In this document: one piece after another, positions 15,075-23,859 of the stretch
Layout: every line of letters starts with the position of its first letter
Numbering within the stretch: the first letter of the stretch is position 1
Source of the DNA: Bin55 sp009840545
Lineage (GTDB): Bacteria > Pseudomonadota > Gammaproteobacteria > Pseudomonadales > Azotimanducaceae
Reading direction: 5' to 3'
DNA length: 64,000 nucleotides
Assembly: GCA_965208815.1 (NCBI GenBank)
Contig: OZ242357.1
Location: 1 to 64,000, forward strand
The notes under the pieces: model-generated
What the model saw: the letters and a program-made list of their open reading frames with translations, nothing else
Databases searched by the model: none
Told to the model about the DNA's origin: nothing
Translations under genes and position numbers: made by a program

Positions 15075-16853
15075 TTAGCTGCCACGTTGCTGCTTTTCGC
15101 GAACCTCATCGCGTTCCTTGCAGTCTACGCACTTTGTGGCGATAGGTCTGGCTTCCAGTCGACGCAAACCGATTTCAATGCCGCAGTCGTCACAGTAGCC
15201 ATAGTCCTCAGTTTCCAATTTCTCTAGTGCTTGTGCGATTTTGTTAATTAGCTGACGTTCTCGATCCCTCGTACGCAGTTCGCCTTCAAAGATTCCCTCA
15301 TTTGTTCCTTGGTCTACGGGATCGGGCAAGTTTGAGACTTCACCCTGCATATTGTTGACCGTCCGGTCTACGTCTTCCATGAGTTTGTCTCGCCAGCGAA
15401 CGAGTATTTCGTGAAAGTGCCCGTGTTGATTCTTGGCCATATAAGGCTCATTGACTCGAGGCTTGTACGGTTCAATTCCAAGATTCCTGAGGAATCCAGT
15501 ATTCGCTGCTTCAGGGCTGATGATAGGTTCTCGATCCGTCCTTGGCGTCCGTGGTCTTGTCGCAGCACCAGCTTTGCGCGCACTGGCGGAAGAAATGGCC
15601 GCCAGTTTGCTGATTTTTTCTGACTGGCCTACTTTGGGAGCCGACCTAGTCGGCTCCCTAGAACTGGGATCTTCGGCCGATTTTGCCGAAGCGCGGGACT
15701 TCGACTTGGATTTACCCGAGGAAGTTGTCTTGGCTTTGTTGGCTTTCTTTGGACTAGCTTTCGCTGCAGAGGCTTTGGTTTTAGATGTACGCTTAGGGCT
15801 TGCCTTTGATGTGCCAGCTTTGGATTTCTTGACCGCTCCTACTTTCGGAGACTTGTCAGCCGATTTTGCGGGTGCCTTCTTTACTGGAGATTTTGTTGCG
15901 GGCTTTTTGGCAGAGGATTTCCTTGCGGAAGTCTTTGCAGCGGTCTTCTTCGCCGGCGCGCTCTGTACCGCAGACTTTCTTGTGGTCTTTGAAGCTAGCG
16001 TTTTCCTCGAGGACGTTTTCGTTGCGCGACTTGACTTTGTCGAAGCTGAGGGTTTCTTCCTAGAAGACGTAGCTTGGGTCGACGCTGTCGATTTCTTTGC
16101 CTTACTTTTCGCGGCGGGTTTCTTTGTAGCAGCCTTTGCTGCGGTTTTTGGAGCGCTTGGCTTGGTGGCTCGTGCCGAAGTCCTTGCTCGGGAAGGAGTC
16201 TTTCTTGCCGCCGTTTTCTTCGACGACGCCACTGGCACAGTCTTTGCAACTTTAGCCTCCTCCTCGGAAGCTAACACATAGTCTTTGAGCATTTCCAAAG
16301 CTTTAGAAGCTCGATCGATCGCAGTCACAACTGAACGTGCTGTGGGTCGCCGTTTGGTTATTGCCTTTCGCCCTTCTGATCTAGCCTTGGCGGCTACCTT
16401 CTTGGTCACGGCTTTCCGCGGTGTGGCACTTGTTGCGGTCTTGCTAGTAGCCAATTTCTTTGCTTTTGTGGATTTGGCGGCAGATTCCTTCTTGTTGGCT
16501 GCCTTGCTCTTTGTGGCTCTGGTTGTCGCCCTTGCTTTCTTCTTGTCGGCGGTGGCTTTCTTGGCCGCTGATTTTGCTGTTGCCCGTGGCTTCTTGGAAC
16601 TCACGGCCTTAGCCGGGGTCTTTGTCGCTTTCGCAGCAGTCTTCGCGGACTTAGGTTTCTTGGATGCCTTCTCCGTCGACTTTGGCGTAGGTTTGGAGGC
16701 TTTCGCTCTGGAAGGATTCTTGACCTTCGTGTTAGCAGCCTTGGATTTCTTTTTTTGGCTCTTCGATCGTTTTTTTGAACCGCCTACCGCTGAGACATCG
16801 GGCTTTGTCTCTGGTTCGCTGGATGCATTTTGTGATTCTGCTTGCAGTGTCAT
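15075..16853 (-). CDS. dksA: DksA with a very long Lys/Ala-rich N-terminal extension
   Basis: The last 150 residues are DksA, the RNA polymerase secondary-channel factor that acts with ppGpp: GIEPYKPR, then DVDRTVNNMQGE, NLPDPVD, ELRTRDRERQLI, and the four-cysteine zinc finger (YCDDC, KCVDC). At the coiled-coil tip the usual DPVDxA reads DPVDQG. About 440 residues of Lys, Ala, Ser and Thr repeats (AAKSTKAKK, SAKKPATKSP style) precede it, resembling histone H1 or AlgP tails, with one non-repetitive helical island (AIDRASKALEMLKDYVLASE). E. coli DksA is only 151 residues. I chose ATG at 16853; an upstream non-ATG start adds 17 residues. Confidence 0.93.
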   Translation of the reverse strand: MTLQAESQNASSEPETKPDVSAVGGSKKRSKSQKKKSKAANTKVKNPSRAKASKPTPKSTEKASKKPKSAKTAAKATKTPAKAVSSKKPRATAKSAAKKATADKKKARATTRATKSKAANKKESAAKSTKAKKLATSKTATSATPRKAVTKKVAAKARSEGRKAITKRRPTARSVVTAIDRASKALEMLKDYVLASEEEAKVAKTVPVASSKKTAARKTPSRARTSARATKPSAPKTAAKAATKKPAAKSKAKKSTASTQATSSRKKPSASTKSSRATKTSSRKTLASKTTRKSAVQSAPAKKTAAKTSARKSSAKKPATKSPVKKAPAKSADKSPKVGAVKKSKAGTSKASPKRTSKTKASAAKASPKKANKAKTTSSGKSKSKSRASAKSAEDPSSREPTRSAPKVGQSEKISKLAAISSASARKAGAATRPRTPRTDREPIISPEAANTGFLRNLGIEPYKPRVNEPYMAKNQHGHFHEILVRWRDKLMEDVDRTVNNMQGEVSNLPDPVDQGTNEGIFEGELRTRDRERQLINKIAQALEKLETEDYGYCDDCGIEIGLRRLEARPIATKCVDCKERDEVREKQQRGS

Positions 16854-16957
16854 ATGAGAAAATGAGAGTAAAGCTCGTGTCTGAGAATCGTGCAAACATA
16901 CCAAAAAACTCCTCCGATTGCTAGATTAGATGCAGAATTTCTTGACTGTAGTTTGCT

Positions 16958-17650
16958 GTGAGGTTTGACCCAGCTTTACGCGAAGGAATTCTTCTACGCC
17001 GGTATAAGCGGTTTTTAGCAGATGTCAAGGTTGGAAAGCATGTATTGACGATGCACTGTGCCAATACGGGTGCGATGCACGGCTGTGCGGAAGAAGGATC
17101 TAGAGTTTGGTATTCTACCAGTAAAAATCCTAAAAGGAAGCTTTCAAGTTCGCTCGAGTTCGTTCAGACGCTTCAGGGATACGAAGTTTGCGTCAATACG
17201 GCGAGGGCCAATCAGCTTGTTCATGAGGCATTGCTGTCCAAGCAGATCCGACAAGTTGCGAATCACTCGGATTGGTCGCGAGAAGTTTCCATTCCAGGCG
17301 AACGAGGTCGTTTCGATTTCGGTTCAGACAACGTCATGTTGGAAGTCAAGATGGTTTCATGGCTGCGAAAGGGCATCGGCGTGTTTCCGGATGCGGAGAG
17401 CGTCAGGGCAACAAGGCACGTGCAAGCACTCGAGCAATGTGCCAAGCGAGGACTTCGAGCGATACTGTTTTTTTGTGTCCCGCATTCGGGAATTGATTAC
17501 TTGACTATTGCGAAGGACATCGATCCCAGCTATGAGGTTGCCGTTCGGGAAGCTATGAGCTCCGGGGTCGAAGTGCTCGCTTTTCGATGGAACATATCGC
17601 CAAGAGATTGGAAGCTGGATTCGGAGATTCCGTTTCAGCTCCCAAACTAG
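16958..17650 (+). CDS. sfsA: Sugar fermentation stimulation protein SfsA homologue
   Basis: SfsA family, 230 residues, usual length. Motifs: LLRRYKRFLADVKV near the start, HCANTGAMHGC, LEFVQT, ERGRFDFG, LEVKMVSW, FPDAESVRATRHVQ, and ILFFCVP. It has an N-terminal OB-like and a C-terminal nuclease-like fold; in E. coli it is reported to bind DNA and affect maltose genes, but its biochemical role is not settled. It starts with GTG, is divergent from dksA with about 104 nt between them (as in E. coli, where sfsA neighbours dksA), and its stop overlaps the stop of the convergent kinase gene by 4 nt. Confidence 0.95.
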   Translation: MRFDPALREGILLRRYKRFLADVKVGKHVLTMHCANTGAMHGCAEEGSRVWYSTSKNPKRKLSSSLEFVQTLQGYEVCVNTARANQLVHEALLSKQIRQVANHSDWSREVSIPGERGRFDFGSDNVMLEVKMVSWLRKGIGVFPDAESVRATRHVQALEQCAKRGLRAILFFCVPHSGIDYLTIAKDIDPSYEVAVREAMSSGVEVLAFRWNISPRDWKLDSEIPFQLPN

Positions 17651-18639
17651 CCAAACGATTTCGAAATTGACGCGTATTTCTCGATGGATTCCAGACGTGG
17701 TCCGTACCTGCGTACGATATGAGAAGCCGCAAAATTCGCGAACCTGGCGGCCTCCTCAAAACTCGACGCTTGCTGGATAGAAGCCAGGAACGCTCCCGCA
17801 AACATGTCGCCGGCACCGTTGCTGTCAACAGGTTGACACGGAAATCCTTCTACGTGTACAAGTCCGTTGGGTCCCGTCAAGTAGCACCCGTTCTCTGAAA
17901 CTGTTATGACCGCGTGACGAGCGATGTCGAGTATGCCCTTCGCTGCAGTCTCCAATCGATCTGTCTCACACCATTCCAAAGCTTCCTCGATGTTGCAAAA
18001 GACCAAATCAAGCTTTTCACCGATAACTTCTTTCAAAGACTCTCTGAACGATCTAACTATAGAAACATCAGCTAGCGTAAGACTGGTATGAACACCGTGA
18101 CGGACGGCCACCTCGCGGGTTTTCTTTGCCGCCGCACTTCCAGTACTCGAACTTGCCAAGTAGCCTTCGATGTAAGCCCACCGGGATCGAGCAACGATAT
18201 GCTCCTCGACGTGATGTTCATCTAGTGTCTCGGATATTCCAAGAAATGAATTCATACTTCTTTGCCCATCTTCTGTCACGAAAATGAGGCACTGGCCCGA
18301 GTGAGAATCTGTGTCGTCGATTGCGTCGAGGGAGTCGATACCCGCTCGAGAGAGTTCGTTTAGAAATGAAAGCCCGACCTGGTCGTTGCGAACGACACCA
18401 GCAAAGTAATTTTGACAACCAAATCCTTGCGCCGCAAAAACTGTATTCGCCGCAGATCCGCCAGCGCCAACACTGTTGGGAGATCTTGAGGTTGCATCCA
18501 ATAACGTGGCTCTACGTTCGCAGTCGATAAGGGTCATTCTTCCCTTTTCGATGCTGTGTTTGGTCAGAAATCCCTCAGTGGCGGCGTATTCTGAATCCAG
18601 CAACGCATTGCCGATGCCGTAGATGTCGTATGGCGTCAT
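17647..18639 (-). CDS. PfkB-family carbohydrate/nucleoside kinase (adenosine kinase-like)
   Basis: Ribokinase-superfamily kinase, 330 residues. The N-terminal signature GAGGSAANTVFAAQGFG and the C-terminal signature PVDSNGAGDMFAGAF (catalytic Asp) are both intact, with CNIEEALEW in between. The N-terminus (YDIYGIGNALLDSEY) resembles the adenosine/inosine kinase-like branch, but substrate cannot be fixed from sequence. Its ATG overlaps the hemL stop (ATGA), so it is translated after hemL. The tail overlaps convergent sfsA. Confidence 0.9.
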   Translation of the reverse strand: MTPYDIYGIGNALLDSEYAATEGFLTKHSIEKGRMTLIDCERRATLLDATSRSPNSVGAGGSAANTVFAAQGFGCQNYFAGVVRNDQVGLSFLNELSRAGIDSLDAIDDTDSHSGQCLIFVTEDGQRSMNSFLGISETLDEHHVEEHIVARSRWAYIEGYLASSSTGSAAAKKTREVAVRHGVHTSLTLADVSIVRSFRESLKEVIGEKLDLVFCNIEEALEWCETDRLETAAKGILDIARHAVITVSENGCYLTGPNGLVHVEGFPCQPVDSNGAGDMFAGAFLASIQQASSFEEAARFANFAASHIVRRYGPRLESIEKYASISKSFG

Positions 18640-19922
18640 ACGAGACTTTGCAGTGCTCGACTTGCGTGTTCGATAGTCCGGGAAATTTCCACACTTGTGT
18701 GGCTGCCTCCCACAAATGCGGATTCATAAGGAGATGGTGCGAAATAAACTCCATGGTTGAGCATCTCGCGAAAAAACTTTCGGTAACGTTCAGCGTCACA
18801 TTGCATTACGTGTTCGTACGAAAGTACATCCTGTTGTGTTGTAAAGAATAGACTGAACATTCCGCAGACAGAATTGATCTGAAGATCAATACCTGTTACT
18901 TGCGCCTCTCTTAGCAAGCCTTCAACCAGAGTCGTAGTGCACTCTTCGAGGTTGCTATAGAACTCGTCGTCAAGTGTCTTTAGCAACGCCAAGCCAGCAG
19001 CCATCGCAAGTGGGTTACCCGAAAGTGTTCCAGATTGATAAATGGGCCCCATGGGTGCTAATTGATCCATGATTTCGGCCGTTCCCCCGAAAGCGCCAAC
19101 CGGTAGCCCCCCTCCTATGACTTTTCCCAAGGTCGTAATGTCGGGTGTGACACCGTATAGCTCCTGGGCACCACCAGGAGCTACACGAAATCCAGTCATG
19201 ACTTCGTCGAAGATCAATAGTGATCCATGTTTCTGCGTAACTTTGCGCAACGATTCCAGGAATCCATCTATGGGAGGAACAACGCCCATGTTTCCGGCAA
19301 TGGGTTCGACAATCACGCACGCGATGTCATCTCCCATGCTTGCGAAGGTTTCTTCAATCGCTTGACAATCATTGAATGGAAGCGTCAAGGTGTGCTTAGC
19401 GAGGTCTGCGGGAACTCCAGGAGAGTCAGGCAAACCTAGGGTCATGACTCCTGATCCAGCTTTTACAAGTAGCGAGTCTCCATGCCCATGGAAGCAACCT
19501 TCGAATTTCACAATTCGATCTCGACCCGTAAATCCTCGGGCGAGGCGAATTGCCGACATTGTCGCCTCGGTTCCGGAATTGACCATTCGCACCTTTTCAA
19601 CCGAAGCTACTCGGTCAACAACCAACTCTGCCATTTCAATCTCTTGAAGAGTGGGAGCTCCGAAGCTTGTGGCTCGAATAGACTGATCTCGCAGTGCATG
19701 CACGACAGGCTCACAGCTATAGCCACGCAGCATTGGGCCCCACGAGGCGACGTAGTCTATGTAGTGGTTACCGTCCACATCTGCAAGGTAGGGACCGATT
19801 CCGGACAAGAAGAAGATTGGAGTTCCGCCCACGTTTTTGAATGCACGTACAGGCGAATTAACTCCGCCAGGTATTACGTCTTGTGCACGCTTGAAGAGTT
19901 GTTGCGAGAGATCTTGGTCCAT
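18636..19922 (-). CDS. hemL: Glutamate-1-semialdehyde 2,1-aminomutase
   Basis: PLP enzyme converting glutamate semialdehyde to 5-aminolevulinate in C5 heme synthesis. It has about 428 residues, the family norm. Motifs: VIPGGVNSPVRAF, NSGTEATMSAIRLARG, KFEGCFHGH, LIFDEVMTGFRV, and TTLGKVIGGGLPVGAFGG with the PLP lysine. I use ATG 19922 because it starts at the conserved helix; an upstream TTG adds ten residues. It is followed at once by the PfkB kinase and preceded by hemJ, so two heme genes are adjacent. Confidence 0.97.
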   Translation of the reverse strand: MDQDLSQQLFKRAQDVIPGGVNSPVRAFKNVGGTPIFFLSGIGPYLADVDGNHYIDYVASWGPMLRGYSCEPVVHALRDQSIRATSFGAPTLQEIEMAELVVDRVASVEKVRMVNSGTEATMSAIRLARGFTGRDRIVKFEGCFHGHGDSLLVKAGSGVMTLGLPDSPGVPADLAKHTLTLPFNDCQAIEETFASMGDDIACVIVEPIAGNMGVVPPIDGFLESLRKVTQKHGSLLIFDEVMTGFRVAPGGAQELYGVTPDITTLGKVIGGGLPVGAFGGTAEIMDQLAPMGPIYQSGTLSGNPLAMAAGLALLKTLDDEFYSNLEECTTTLVEGLLREAQVTGIDLQINSVCGMFSLFFTTQQDVLSYEHVMQCDAERYRKFFREMLNHGVYFAPSPYESAFVGGSHTSVEISRTIEHASRALQSLV

Positions 19923-19958
19923 GGTTGTTGCTTGCTGGCAAAAAATCGACAATATCGA

Positions 19959-20384
19959 CTAGAACGGCTTGACGATAACCAGCGTCAAAATTATCAGAAG
20001 AAACACGATCGGAACTTCGTTGAAGACCCGGTAGAACTTATGGGTGCGTGTATTTTGGTCGTTGGAAAACGTTCTGACCATACGTCCACAAAATCCGTGA
20101 TATCCAAAAAGAAAGAGTACACAACCCACCTTACACCAAAACCAAGTACTCGCCACGTAATCGACCCACGAGAGAGCTGTAATCCACAATCCAAAGACTA
20201 GCGTCAACAGTGCAGACGGCGTCATGATTCCGCGGTAGAGCTTGCGCTCCATGGTTTTGAATCTCGAAATGCTAAGTGCGTCGTCGGACTGTGAGTGATA
20301 TACAAAAAGTCGCGGGAGATAAAAAAGAGCAGCGAACCATGTGAACGCAAACGTTAGATGCAAGACTTTGAGGTACAGAATCAA
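19959..20384 (-). CDS. hemJ: Protoporphyrinogen IX oxidase HemJ
   Basis: Integral membrane protein of the HemJ (formerly UPF0093) family, which oxidises protoporphyrinogen IX in many gammaproteobacteria. It has 141 residues, usual length, with four hydrophobic helices and conserved HLTFAFTWFAALFYLPRLFVYH near the N-terminus. The TTG start is supported by AAGGA 9 nt upstream and because it lies 4 nt after the ClC stop. It is arranged to be co-transcribed with hemL. Confidence 0.94.
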   Translation of the reverse strand: MILYLKVLHLTFAFTWFAALFYLPRLFVYHSQSDDALSISRFKTMERKLYRGIMTPSALLTLVFGLWITALSWVDYVASTWFWCKVGCVLFLFGYHGFCGRMVRTFSNDQNTRTHKFYRVFNEVPIVFLLIILTLVIVKPF

Positions 20385-20388
20385 ACCG

Positions 20389-22089
20389 TCATTCCTTCTG
20401 GTGTTGCTTGTCGTCCACTAGCTTCGTCTGCATTCTTTGAATGTACTCACGCGTAAGGACGCCAATTATCTTATGAGACGATCTGGATTGCGTCGCGCAG
20501 ACAACATCTACCTTCTTTGTGTCCATTTCTGTAAGCGCTTCTTCCAGCGAGCTCTGAGAGCTCAGGAGAGAAGCTCTCGCCGACGCGAATTGGCTATTCG
20601 ATTCTCGAGTTCCGTGAACTAGAAATTGATCGTCGGATTGAGGATGAATTAGCCACGCGATATCTTTGTCTCTTGAGGACTCCTTTCGATCTGTGGCGGA
20701 TGGAGATTGATCCATCAATTTGATTCGAGAGTCCATACAAGCTCTCACGCTACTGCGACGCAAGTACAGGACTGAAGGATGGGGCGGATACGGGATCCCC
20801 AACGAGTGCATTCGTGAAACGAATATGGACCGTCGACCAAAGAGACCGTAAGTTGTGAGGTTGGCTGCGACGATTACCAACAGTCCAGGTAGTACAAGAT
20901 CCAATTCACCACTAAGTTCTACAACCGTCAGCAATGCCGCAAGCGGAGCGTTCAACGTTGCGCCGAGCATTGCCACAGCGCCAAGTAATCCGTATACAAC
21001 TGTGGGTGTGTTCGATCCAGACCCCAACACGGAGCTTTCAACCATTCCGCAAAGCGTTCCAATCATCACCCCCAGAACAATGGATGGACCGATCATTCCC
21101 ACTGGAAGTCCCGATCCGATACAAGCGCTTGTCGCAAGCAGCTTTGCCAAGATTAGAGTCAGTAGAAAGGCAATCGTGAAGTTGGCTTCACTCTCACCGG
21201 CAACTAGAGCAACCGCCGTATCCCAACCCATTCCTAAGACCTGAGGAAGAATCAGAGCTATGGCTCCCGTGAGTAATCCCGCTGCAAGCATGCGTTGCCA
21301 AACTCGTCCGATTTTGAGATCGGAAAAGAACTCGATCTCATACTTGAACAACGACGCAAAGATTCCGACCGCGATTCCTGTACCCACAACCATCAGAGCG
21401 TTCCAGTCGTGAAGTGCCATTCCAGGTGAAAGCTCGAAAACTGGGCTGGTCGGATAGATCAGACTGACCAATGCCGCAGCGGCAAAGGCCGCCAACATTA
21501 GTGGGAGAAAGGTGGCAATGGTGAATTCCAACATTACGACCTCCATCGTAAACACAACAGCGGCAATGGGGATGTTGAACGACGCGGCTATTCCTGCGGT
21601 GATTCCACAAGCGACTATCACGCGAACCGAGTTGTGTGTCAATCGGAATTGGTGAGCGACGAAGCTGCTTGTCCATGCGCCTAGGTGAATCGCGGGACCC
21701 TCTCGGCCACCGGAAACGCCGAAAACTAGTGCCAATGCTCCTCCAATAAATTGATACGCAGCATTTCGTATCGGCATCTTTACATCAGCCGAATTGAATC
21801 GTTCCAATACGTGAACGATTCCTACAATGCGACTTTCGCGCCTCAACACAAAGAACAAGGCGACTGCAACGAGGGAACCTGCGATTGGTAGTAGAAAGTG
21901 CCATAGAGGCTCCAATCTCTCGAATTGATCCGACTCAACTCGCAGCAGGAACTTGGTGCCAAATTCAATGCATGCTCGAAAACCTATTACAACGAATCCC
22001 ACCAAGAGACCTACGAAGGCGGCAATAACGGCTAACAACGGTAGGTTTTCAATGCCGTCGAATGAGAAGTCTTGACGCTTTGCGAACAC
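20389..22089 (-). CDS. ClC-family chloride channel/transporter with C-terminal extension
   Basis: A 566-residue ClC protein. The anion-pathway motifs are GGREGPAIHLGA (with the gating Glu, suggesting an exchanger-type pore), GSGLPVGMIGPS and the inner-helix segment GLLGAVAMLGATLNAPLAALL. About 410 residues of membrane domain are followed by roughly 150 soluble residues with a weak CBS-like end (SLEEALTEMDTKKVDVVC, IIGVLTREYIQ). It begins with GTG. E. coli ClcA lacks such a tail; many marine bacterial ClC proteins carry CBS domains. It is transcribed just before hemJ. Confidence 0.93.
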   Translation of the reverse strand: MFAKRQDFSFDGIENLPLLAVIAAFVGLLVGFVVIGFRACIEFGTKFLLRVESDQFERLEPLWHFLLPIAGSLVAVALFFVLRRESRIVGIVHVLERFNSADVKMPIRNAAYQFIGGALALVFGVSGGREGPAIHLGAWTSSFVAHQFRLTHNSVRVIVACGITAGIAASFNIPIAAVVFTMEVVMLEFTIATFLPLMLAAFAAAALVSLIYPTSPVFELSPGMALHDWNALMVVGTGIAVGIFASLFKYEIEFFSDLKIGRVWQRMLAAGLLTGAIALILPQVLGMGWDTAVALVAGESEANFTIAFLLTLILAKLLATSACIGSGLPVGMIGPSIVLGVMIGTLCGMVESSVLGSGSNTPTVVYGLLGAVAMLGATLNAPLAALLTVVELSGELDLVLPGLLVIVAANLTTYGLFGRRSIFVSRMHSLGIPYPPHPSVLYLRRSSVRACMDSRIKLMDQSPSATDRKESSRDKDIAWLIHPQSDDQFLVHGTRESNSQFASARASLLSSQSSLEEALTEMDTKKVDVVCATQSRSSHKIIGVLTREYIQRMQTKLVDDKQHQKE

Positions 22090-22267
22090 GTGAATTCAAT
22101 AACTAACGCTGTGGTTCAGAATACAGAATCGTTTTGGGCTTGCCTTCACTGGCGACTAATTTCGTATTGCGATTAGTTGAGTGAATGCTGCAAGAGTCCG
22201 TGTTTTTCTGAGGCACATGTACCAATCAGATGTGGCTTACGTACCAAACGCCTATAATTCTGGTGTT

Positions 22268-22603
22268 ATGTTGGATGTAGAAATTAGCTTTTCGAGCCGA
22301 GCCGCCGCGAAGGTTGCGTCTCTTGTGCAAGAGGAAGGAATATCCGATCTAAAACTTCGTGTGTTCGTTACAGGAGGAGGATGTAGCGGCTTTTCGTATG
22401 GGTTCACCTTTGATGAAAGCGTCGCCGAAGACGATGCGGTGATTGAACGCGACGGCGTCACAATGCTCGTTGATTCATTGAGCTACCCTTACTTGGTCGG
22501 TTCTGAAATCGACTACAAGGAAGACCTTCAAGGAGCACAATTTTTGGTTACAAATCCGAACGCTTCAAGCACCTGTGGCTGCGGAAACTCTTTCGCTATC
22601 TAA
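22268..22603 (+). CDS. erpA: Iron-sulfur cluster insertion protein ErpA
   Basis: A-type carrier that delivers Fe-S clusters to apo-proteins such as IspG. With ATG at 22268 the protein has 111 residues (E. coli ErpA 114). The three cluster ligands are Cys39 in GGGCSGFSYGF and Cys103/Cys105 in TCGCGNSF. The frame is open further upstream, but those 29 residues are not family-like. In Pseudomonas erpA lies next to anmK, the M23 peptidase and tyrS, as here. Confidence 0.96.
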   Translation: MLDVEISFSSRAAAKVASLVQEEGISDLKLRVFVTGGGCSGFSYGFTFDESVAEDDAVIERDGVTMLVDSLSYPYLVGSEIDYKEDLQGAQFLVTNPNASSTCGCGNSFAI

Positions 22604-22727
22604 TAGATTCGCCGGTGGGCTCTAGTTGGTCGTTGAAACTATTTAGTGGCGTGTCGAAGTTATTGCTGCTTGTGTCTTGAGACACGTTAGCCGCCCCTCT
22701 ATCTCCCAATCACATCCAACAATACGA

Positions 22728-23834
22728 TTAGGCAGGATACAGGCAACCTAAGACTCTCGCCCCTGAAGCTCCGGTTGCCTGGGGATCGTTGCCGGGGAGC
22801 CGATTCACAAAGAGGTAGGCCATATATGCGAAAGTTGCTGCCTCGACAAAGTCTCCATCGATTCCAAGTGAATCGCTCGTAAAGACATTGAAATTTGAGA
22901 GATAGCCTCCTAGTCGCTGCATTACATGCGAATTCAAGCGCCCTCCACCACAAACAATTAGCTCCCCAGAGTTGCAGCACCATTGAAGAATTGCGTCGGC
23001 GATCGTTCTAGCCGTAAATTCTGTAAGTGTGGCGACTACATCAGATGGATTCGGTTCTAGTCCTAATGACTGAATTGCTTTTGCTACATATTCGAAATTG
23101 AAGTGTTCTTTTCCAGTACTCTTGGGTGGGAAACGTCTCAACCATGGGTCTGAGTAAAGTGTGTCAAACAGTTCGGCGACTACAACACCGGATGCAGCAA
23201 TCGCACCATCATCGTCGTAGCGGCAGTTCAACACCCTTAGTACATATGCATCAATCAATGCGTTTCCAGGACCCGTGTCAAATCCCCTTTGGCCGATACT
23301 TGCTCCCCTTGGTAAATAGGTGACGTTGGCAATTCCTCCAATATTCAACACGACTCGATCGGACTTATTAGACTGAAACAGTCTCTGGTGGAATAGCGGC
23401 ACTAGAGGAGCACCTTCTCCACTTGCTGCAATATCTCGAGAGCGAAAGTCCACTACCGTGTCAATGCCGGAAATTTCTGCAATTCTTGCTCCATCTCCGA
23501 TCTGCATTGAGAACGCTTCCGCCGTTCGCGGGAAGTGATGTATGGTTTGTCCGTGACTTCCAATTGCTCGGATGTTTCGTGGACTGACATTCGAATTCTT
23601 GAGGAACTGATTGATTGCTTTTCCGATGAATGATCCCAGTGCCGAGCTTGTCCGACCAATGTCAACAACGTCGCCTTGTACACCTGCAAGTTCTGTCAAT
23701 CGGCTCTTGAGTTGCATAGGGAAATCGACGGTCTCTGCGTTTACAAGCTGGCTTTGTTCATCGTCGATTTCGACTAGTGCTAAGTCGAGACCATCAATGC
23801 TTGTACCGGAGATAGCGCCGACGAAAAGAGGCAT
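22728..23834 (-). CDS. anmK: Anhydro-N-acetylmuramic acid kinase
   Basis: Cleaves the anhydro ring and phosphorylates anhydro-MurNAc from recycled cell wall to MurNAc-6-phosphate. It has 368 residues, the normal size. Motifs: GAISGTSIDGLDLALVEI at the N-terminus, IGSHGQTIHH, TVVDFRSRDIAASGEGAPLVP, NIGGIANVTYLP, FDTGPGNALID, and CGGGRLNSHVMQRL near the end. It follows the M23 peptidase by 25 nt on the same strand, giving a two-gene cell-wall turnover unit. Confidence 0.97.
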   Translation of the reverse strand: MPLFVGAISGTSIDGLDLALVEIDDEQSQLVNAETVDFPMQLKSRLTELAGVQGDVVDIGRTSSALGSFIGKAINQFLKNSNVSPRNIRAIGSHGQTIHHFPRTAEAFSMQIGDGARIAEISGIDTVVDFRSRDIAASGEGAPLVPLFHQRLFQSNKSDRVVLNIGGIANVTYLPRGASIGQRGFDTGPGNALIDAYVLRVLNCRYDDDGAIAASGVVVAELFDTLYSDPWLRRFPPKSTGKEHFNFEYVAKAIQSLGLEPNPSDVVATLTEFTARTIADAILQWCCNSGELIVCGGGRLNSHVMQRLGGYLSNFNVFTSDSLGIDGDFVEAATFAYMAYLFVNRLPGNDPQATGASGARVLGCLYPA

Positions 23835-23859
23835 CCGTCAGTTCGCCTGCATGAACAAA

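Noticed and set aside
15451..16281. Long open frame on the plus strand opposite dksA
   Set aside because: It is antisense to the Lys/Ala repeat region; its Phe/Ala/Leu-rich protein is the complement of AAG/GCN codons. No ribosome site or family.
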